Assembly: GCF_934560975.1 (NCBI RefSeq)
Contig: NZ_CAKTFO010000001.1
Coordinates: forward strand, 248,001 to 312,000
Length of the DNA stretch: 64,000 nucleotides
Direction: 5' to 3'
DNA from: an uncultured Sphingomonas sp.
Lineage (GTDB): Bacteria > Pseudomonadota > Alphaproteobacteria > Sphingomonadales > Sphingomonadaceae
The stretch's first letter is position 1. Each line of letters begins with the position of its first letter. The position numbers and the translations under genes were made by a program. Shown here piece after piece: positions 59,931 to 64,000 of this stretch. Under the pieces are notes generated by a model, which ran no database searches, was not told the origin of the DNA, and was given only the letters and a program-made list of their open reading frames with translations.

Positions 59931-60919
59931 CGTCTCCGCCACAGCCACGCGCCGACACCCGCCAGCCCGACCGCCGCCGTTATGCCGGCCACCGCAGCGG
60001 CCTTGCGCCGCTGGTCGGGCCGGCGTCGCCCGCCATCGATCCCGCCGGGCGTCGTCGGCGGGTCGAACAGGGTGCCGGTCGTATCCTCGCCCGGATCGGC
60101 ACGGTCGGACCAGCTGTCCATGAACCCGTTCATGATCGCCGCGCCCAGGTTCGGCACCGCGAACTGACCGAGCTTGAGCGCGATGGCGGGCGCGCCGATC
60201 ACCGTGGTGTTGCGCGGCCGCCTGGCCAGGCGGACCACCGCCTTGGCGACCGTTTCCGGCGCAAGCGCACCGGGCGGCAGCGACAATCTGGCGCCGGTAT
60301 AATTGCCCGCATGGTCGATGCCGGGCGTGTCCACGAAGGTGGGGTACACATCGCACACATGGATGTGCGGCTTTTTGGACAATTCTCCGCGCAGGGCTTC
60401 GCTGAAGCCGCGCAGGCCGAACTTGCTGGCCGAATAGGCGGCGGCGTGAGGTGTCGCGACGAAGCCGCCGACCGAGATCATGTTGATCCAGGTGCCGCGA
60501 TCCTGCGCAAGGAAGACCGGCAGCACCGCATGCGCCTCGTTCATGTGGCTCAGCAGATTGGCTTCGATCACCTGCCGGTGGTCGGCGATCGGCACATCCT
60601 CATAGCGGCCGACCACGCCCACGCCGACGCAGCTGAACCAGATGTCGATCCCGCCGAGCAGCGTGCGCGCCTCCGCGGCCAGCGTCGCGACCGCGGCGGC
60701 GTCGGTTACGTCGACCACGCGTACATCCGCGCCGCCGCCCGCCTCGCGACAGCGGCGGGCCATGTCCTCCAGCCCCGCTTGGTTGCGCGCCGCCAGCACC
60801 AGCCGGGCGCCGCCCCGCGCAAAGGCGATCGCGGTTGCCGCGCCGATCCCGCTGGACGCGCCCGTGATGACGATGCGCTGTCCCTGGCGGGCCTGACTGT
60901 CATCGGCCATGTCGTTCAT
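59927..60919 (-). CDS. Short-chain dehydrogenase/reductase with C-terminal membrane anchor
   Basis: A 330-aa NAD(P) enzyme. The TGASSGIG cofactor motif is near residue 20, and the catalytic Ser-Tyr-Lys lies in ISVGGFVATPHAAAYSASKF. The last 30 residues (AAAVAGITAAVGLAGVGAWL, then WRRR) form a hydrophobic helix, so the enzyme is probably membrane-attached. GGAGA stands six bases before the ATG at 60919, which decides that start over 60910. Substrate unknown. Confidence 0.88.
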   Translation of the reverse strand: MNDMADDSQARQGQRIVITGASSGIGAATAIAFARGGARLVLAARNQAGLEDMARRCREAGGGADVRVVDVTDAAAVATLAAEARTLLGGIDIWFSCVGVGVVGRYEDVPIADHRQVIEANLLSHMNEAHAVLPVFLAQDRGTWINMISVGGFVATPHAAAYSASKFGLRGFSEALRGELSKKPHIHVCDVYPTFVDTPGIDHAGNYTGARLSLPPGALAPETVAKAVVRLARRPRNTTVIGAPAIALKLGQFAVPNLGAAIMNGFMDSWSDRADPGEDTTGTLFDPPTTPGGIDGGRRRPDQRRKAAAVAGITAAVGLAGVGAWLWRRR

Positions 60920-61128
60920 CCCGGCTCTCCATGTCTGTCGCTGGCTTTGTTGTCGCTGGTCGAGACGAACCGGAGGAGGGCATCGTTCCCCGCGATCGTC
61001 ACGGTCGCGGCGGGCAGGCGGACCCAGCCGACGCGGCGCGTGGCGTAACATTCCTGCAACCGCTACGACGCCGAAATGACTTTTCCGGCAGGTAGCGCCT
61101 GCCGCGATCCAGAAAAGGGAACTCACAC

Positions 61129-63513
61129 ATGCGATCCTCCGTCCGCGCCCTATTGGCGGCCGCCACTGCCCTGTCCGCCGCGGGGCCGCTCCTTGCGCAG
61201 GGGGCGGAGGGCGACGATGCAGGCGCGGTGATCGTGACGGGCACGCGTGCGACCGGCCGCACCGCCATCCAGTCGTCGACGCCGGTGGACGTCATCAGCC
61301 AGGATGCCTTGTCCTCCACCGTGTCGGAGGAGCTGACGGACGAGTTGCAGCAGCTTGTCCCCTCGTTCAACGTGCAGCGCCTGCCTGCCGCAGACGGGCT
61401 TGCCTTCGTCCGTCCGGCGACCCTGCGCGGCCTCTCCCCGGACCAGACCCTGGTACTGGTGAACGGCAAGCGCCAGCACCGCTCCGCTTTGCTCGGCACG
61501 CGCGGCGCGCAGGGCGTCGACCTGGCGCAGATCCCGACCTTTGCGCTCGGCCGGGTCGAGGTGCTGCGGGACGGTGCCGCCGCGCAATATGGCTCGGACG
61601 CGATTGCGGGCGTGATCAACCTGATCCTCGACAAGGCGCCCGGCATCTCCGGCTTCGGCGTCGCATCGCAATATTATGACGGTGACGGCGAGTTGTATCG
61701 CGCGGGCGCCAAGTTCGGCACGGCACTGCCCAATGACGGCTTCCTGGTGGTCACCGGCGAATATTCCAACGCCAACGTCACCTCCCGCAGTATCCAGCGC
61801 CCGGATGCGATCGCGTTCCAGGCGGCCAATCCCAAGCTGACCGTGCGCAACCCGGTGACGCGCTGGGGCCAGCCCGACCGGGAGGCGTGGCGCACCGTCG
61901 CCAATGCCGAGATCGGCCTGGGCGAGGTGGCGCGGCTCTATGGCTTCGGCATCTATGGCGAGAGCAAGCAGGTCACCGACTTCAACTGGCGCAACCCCGG
62001 CGAAACCTCGTTCCGCATCACGCCGGCTTATCCCGGCTTCGACCTGCGTTCGCTCTATCCCGCCGGCTTCACCCCGCGCTTCGGGCAGAAGGACAAGGAC
62101 CTGACGGCCGTGGGCGGCGTCAAGGGCGATTTCGACGGGGGCCTCAACTGGGACCTGAGCGCGGGGTTCGGCCGCAACGAGATCAATTATTTCATGCGGG
62201 AGTCGATCAACGCCTCGTTCGGTCCGGAATCGCCGACCGCGTCCGACGATGGCACGCTGGTGCAGCGCGAGTTCAACCTGAACCTCGATCTGGTCTATCC
62301 GCTGGAGATTGCCGCCTTTGCCAAGCCGGTGAACATCGCGGCGGGCGCGGAACGACGCCGCGAAACCTACCGCATCGGTGCCGGCGATCCCTTCTCCTAC
62401 GGTGTGGGACCGGCCGCGCGCTATGGCGTGCCGTCGGGGTCGAGCGGCTTTCCGGGCTATACGCCCGCGCAGGAGGGCAGCTTCGGCCGCACCAGCTATG
62501 CCGGCTATCTCGACGTCGAGGCGACGCCGATCGATGCGCTGACCCTCGGCGGCGCGCTCCGGTACGAACATTATTCCGATTTCGGCAGCAATTGGAGCTG
62601 GAAGGGCACGGCCCGGCTGGAACTGGTCAGGGGCTTAGCGCTGCGGGGCGCCTATTCCACCGGTTTCCGCGCGCCGACGCCCGGCCAGTCGAATTATACG
62701 CGGGTCAGCCAGGGCCTGGACACCAACACGTTGCAGGTGTTCACGTCGGGGCTGCTGTCGCCCAACAACCCCATCTCGCAACTGTTCGGCGCAACCGCGC
62801 TGCAGCCGGAGGAGTCCAAGAGCGCCAGCATCGGCCTGGTGTTCGAGCCTGCGCCCGGCTTCACCCTGAGCGCCGATTATTACAACATCCGCGTGGACGA
62901 CCGTTTCGGCCAATCGCAGAACTTCACCTTGTCGGCGGCGCAGCGGGCCGCGTTAATCGCGCAGGGCGTGGCGGGCGCGGACAGCATCACCACCGTGTCC
63001 TATTATACCAATGCCTTCGACACCCGGACGCAGGGCGTGGACCTGGTGGGATCGTATCTGTGGCGCCTCGCCACGGACACGTCGCTGCGCTTCACGGTCG
63101 CCTACAATCTGAACGACACGAAGGTGCGGCGCGCCACCGCCGCCGTATCCGCGCTGGAGCGGATCAACATCGAGGACCGGTTGCCCGAACAGGCGGCCAA
63201 TGCCAGCGCGGAGTTGCGCACCGGCCGCTTCTCCATGCTGGGGCGTGTGCGGTGGTACGATCGGTGGACCGACGCCCAGTTCCAGAACTCGGCCAACCTG
63301 GTGCAGGATTTCGGGGCGGAGGCGTTCGTGGACCTGTCCGCCAGCTATGACATCAACCGGCACCTGACCCTGACCGTGGGTGCGGAAAACCTGCTCGACA
63401 ATTACCCCGATAAGGCCACGTTCCAGGCTTCGCGCGGACTGGTCTACTCGCGCAACGCGCCCTACGATACCGATGGCGGCCTGTTCTATGCCCGCCTGGG
63501 GGTCAGGTTTTGA
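61129..63513 (+). CDS. TonB-dependent receptor
   Basis: A 794-aa outer-membrane receptor. Residues 1-23 are a signal peptide. The plug domain follows (VIVTGTRATGRTAIQSSTPV, then LRGLSPDQTLVLVNGKRQHR and VEVLRDGAAAQYGSDAIAGV), and the beta-barrel ends LFYARLGVRF with the usual terminal Phe. It imports a siderophore, vitamin or oligosaccharide; plug-domain features resemble the substrate-unknown group common in sphingomonads. It is divergent from the SDR and 2 bases upstream of the Tat-exported aminotransferase. Confidence 0.93.
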   Translation: MRSSVRALLAAATALSAAGPLLAQGAEGDDAGAVIVTGTRATGRTAIQSSTPVDVISQDALSSTVSEELTDELQQLVPSFNVQRLPAADGLAFVRPATLRGLSPDQTLVLVNGKRQHRSALLGTRGAQGVDLAQIPTFALGRVEVLRDGAAAQYGSDAIAGVINLILDKAPGISGFGVASQYYDGDGELYRAGAKFGTALPNDGFLVVTGEYSNANVTSRSIQRPDAIAFQAANPKLTVRNPVTRWGQPDREAWRTVANAEIGLGEVARLYGFGIYGESKQVTDFNWRNPGETSFRITPAYPGFDLRSLYPAGFTPRFGQKDKDLTAVGGVKGDFDGGLNWDLSAGFGRNEINYFMRESINASFGPESPTASDDGTLVQREFNLNLDLVYPLEIAAFAKPVNIAAGAERRRETYRIGAGDPFSYGVGPAARYGVPSGSSGFPGYTPAQEGSFGRTSYAGYLDVEATPIDALTLGGALRYEHYSDFGSNWSWKGTARLELVRGLALRGAYSTGFRAPTPGQSNYTRVSQGLDTNTLQVFTSGLLSPNNPISQLFGATALQPEESKSASIGLVFEPAPGFTLSADYYNIRVDDRFGQSQNFTLSAAQRAALIAQGVAGADSITTVSYYTNAFDTRTQGVDLVGSYLWRLATDTSLRFTVAYNLNDTKVRRATAAVSALERINIEDRLPEQAANASAELRTGRFSMLGRVRWYDRWTDAQFQNSANLVQDFGAEAFVDLSASYDINRHLTLTVGAENLLDNYPDKATFQASRGLVYSRNAPYDTDGGLFYARLGVRF

Positions 63514-63515
63514 AC

Positions 63516-64000
63516 ATGGAGGTAAGTCGCCGGGATACGCTGCCGCTGCTGGCGACGGGCCTTGCCGCTACCGCCGGCGGCGCGGCGCGGGCGCAATATG
63601 CGGCGGCTGACCCCGCCGTGCCGATCAAGGCGCATCTGGGCGTTACGGAAAACCCGTTCGGACCAAGCCCGGCCGCGCGCCTCGCCATCCGGCATTCTGT
63701 CAGGGACGCCGCTTATTACCCACATAGCGAAAAGCCATTGCTGGACCGCATCGTCGCGCGGGAGGGCATCCGCGCGGAGCAGGTGACGCTGGCCAGCGGG
63801 TCGCTCGACGCCTTGTCGCATCTTTCCGTCGGGTTGGGGCGGGGCGGCCGGATCCTGGCGCCGCAACCGACCTATTCCACCCACCTTGCTTACGCCGCGC
63901 GTCAGGGCGTGGAGACCGATTGGGTGCCGCTCGGCCGCGATCACCAGATCGACCTGGCGGCGATGCTGGCGGCGATCGGGCCCCAGACCCGGCTGGTCTA
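63516..64000 (+). CDS. Tat-exported PLP aminotransferase (HisC-like), C-terminus outside window
   Basis: The visible 161 residues start with a twin-arginine signal (MEVSRRDTLPLLATGLAATA, then GGAARA). Mature sequence matches fold-type I histidinol-phosphate-aminotransferase relatives: LGVTENPFGPSPAARLAI, the YYPHSE segment and VTLASGSLDALSHLSVG. The catalytic Lys is beyond the edge. The gene begins two bases after the TonB receptor stop, so they form one operon. Export of a PLP enzyme is unusual; the cofactor would have to be loaded before Tat transport, which suits a folded-protein exporter. Confidence 0.8.
   Translation, partial: MEVSRRDTLPLLATGLAATAGGAARAQYAAADPAVPIKAHLGVTENPFGPSPAARLAIRHSVRDAAYYPHSEKPLLDRIVAREGIRAEQVTLASGSLDALSHLSVGLGRGGRILAPQPTYSTHLAYAARQGVETDWVPLGRDHQIDLAAMLAAIGPQTRLV

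Overview
The window is a high-GC alphaproteobacterial chromosome segment, most likely from a sphingomonad (Sphingomonas or close relative). The assignment rests on family content and gene order, not on a marker gene: a rpmH-rnpA-yidD-yidC-engB block, a paired family 9 glycoside hydrolase locus, a large TonB-dependent receptor, small proteins typical of that group (DUF3008-, DUF2934- and probably DUF6771-like), and strong G/C bias in third codon positions. No rRNA, tRNA or CRISPR array was seen.

Layout. 1-5110: two divergent GH9 glucanase-like genes with a LacI-type operator between them. 5275-10199: a Tat-exported molybdopterin enzyme with a membrane cytochrome b, a MerC-like protein, an aldo/keto reductase and a Gfo/Idh/MocA oxidoreductase (divergent), and folE. 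10275-11147 and 26167-26814: the two halves of comM (yifB), split by a 15.0-kb integrated element. 26908-31115: a small membrane protein, the ribosomal/RNase P/membrane insertase block, and a glutathione transferase. 31294-34310: small proteins, a cupin, a peroxiredoxin and a cation/proton antiporter. 34394-38530: an anti-sigma / periplasmic metal sensor / ECF sigma / copA / copB operon. 38600-51809: a glycogen and trehalose locus (glgB-glgX-treZ-malQ-treY on one strand, glgC-glgA on the other). 51790-64000: DUF2934 protein, ArsR regulator, old-yellow-enzyme, FdhF/YdeP-type oxidoreductase, mntH, a PAS-GGDEF protein, an HhH protein, an SDR, a TonB receptor and the start of a Tat-exported aminotransferase.

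The element (11148-26175) is the most interesting part. A large serine integrase lies 43 bases inside the left end. The comM halves rejoin in frame if the ends recombine at a shared CAC. The circularised ends then form a 46-bp attP with perfect 9-bp inverted arms centred on an AC dinucleotide inside that CAC. Within the element are four tightly linked genes, three resembling phage internal-virion/ejection proteins and one with a BRO/antirepressor-like domain. There is also a three-gene module of a small protein, a small serine recombinase and a 471-aa protein. The last carries what look like the three palm/finger motifs of family A polymerases or T7-type RNA polymerases. Remaining cargo includes an HNH-like protein, an MltR/DUF4145-like protein, small secreted or outer-membrane proteins and a winged-helix regulator. 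No terminase, portal or capsid gene was recognised, so it looks like a phage-derived satellite, a remnant or an integrative element with its own polymerase-like protein.

How the rest works together: the glycogen/trehalose genes are chained by 4-base start/stop overlaps on both strands. They would make ADP-glucose, polymerise, branch and debranch glucan, and convert glucan ends to trehalose. The metal operon is similarly chained, so one envelope metal signal probably controls CopA/CopB production.
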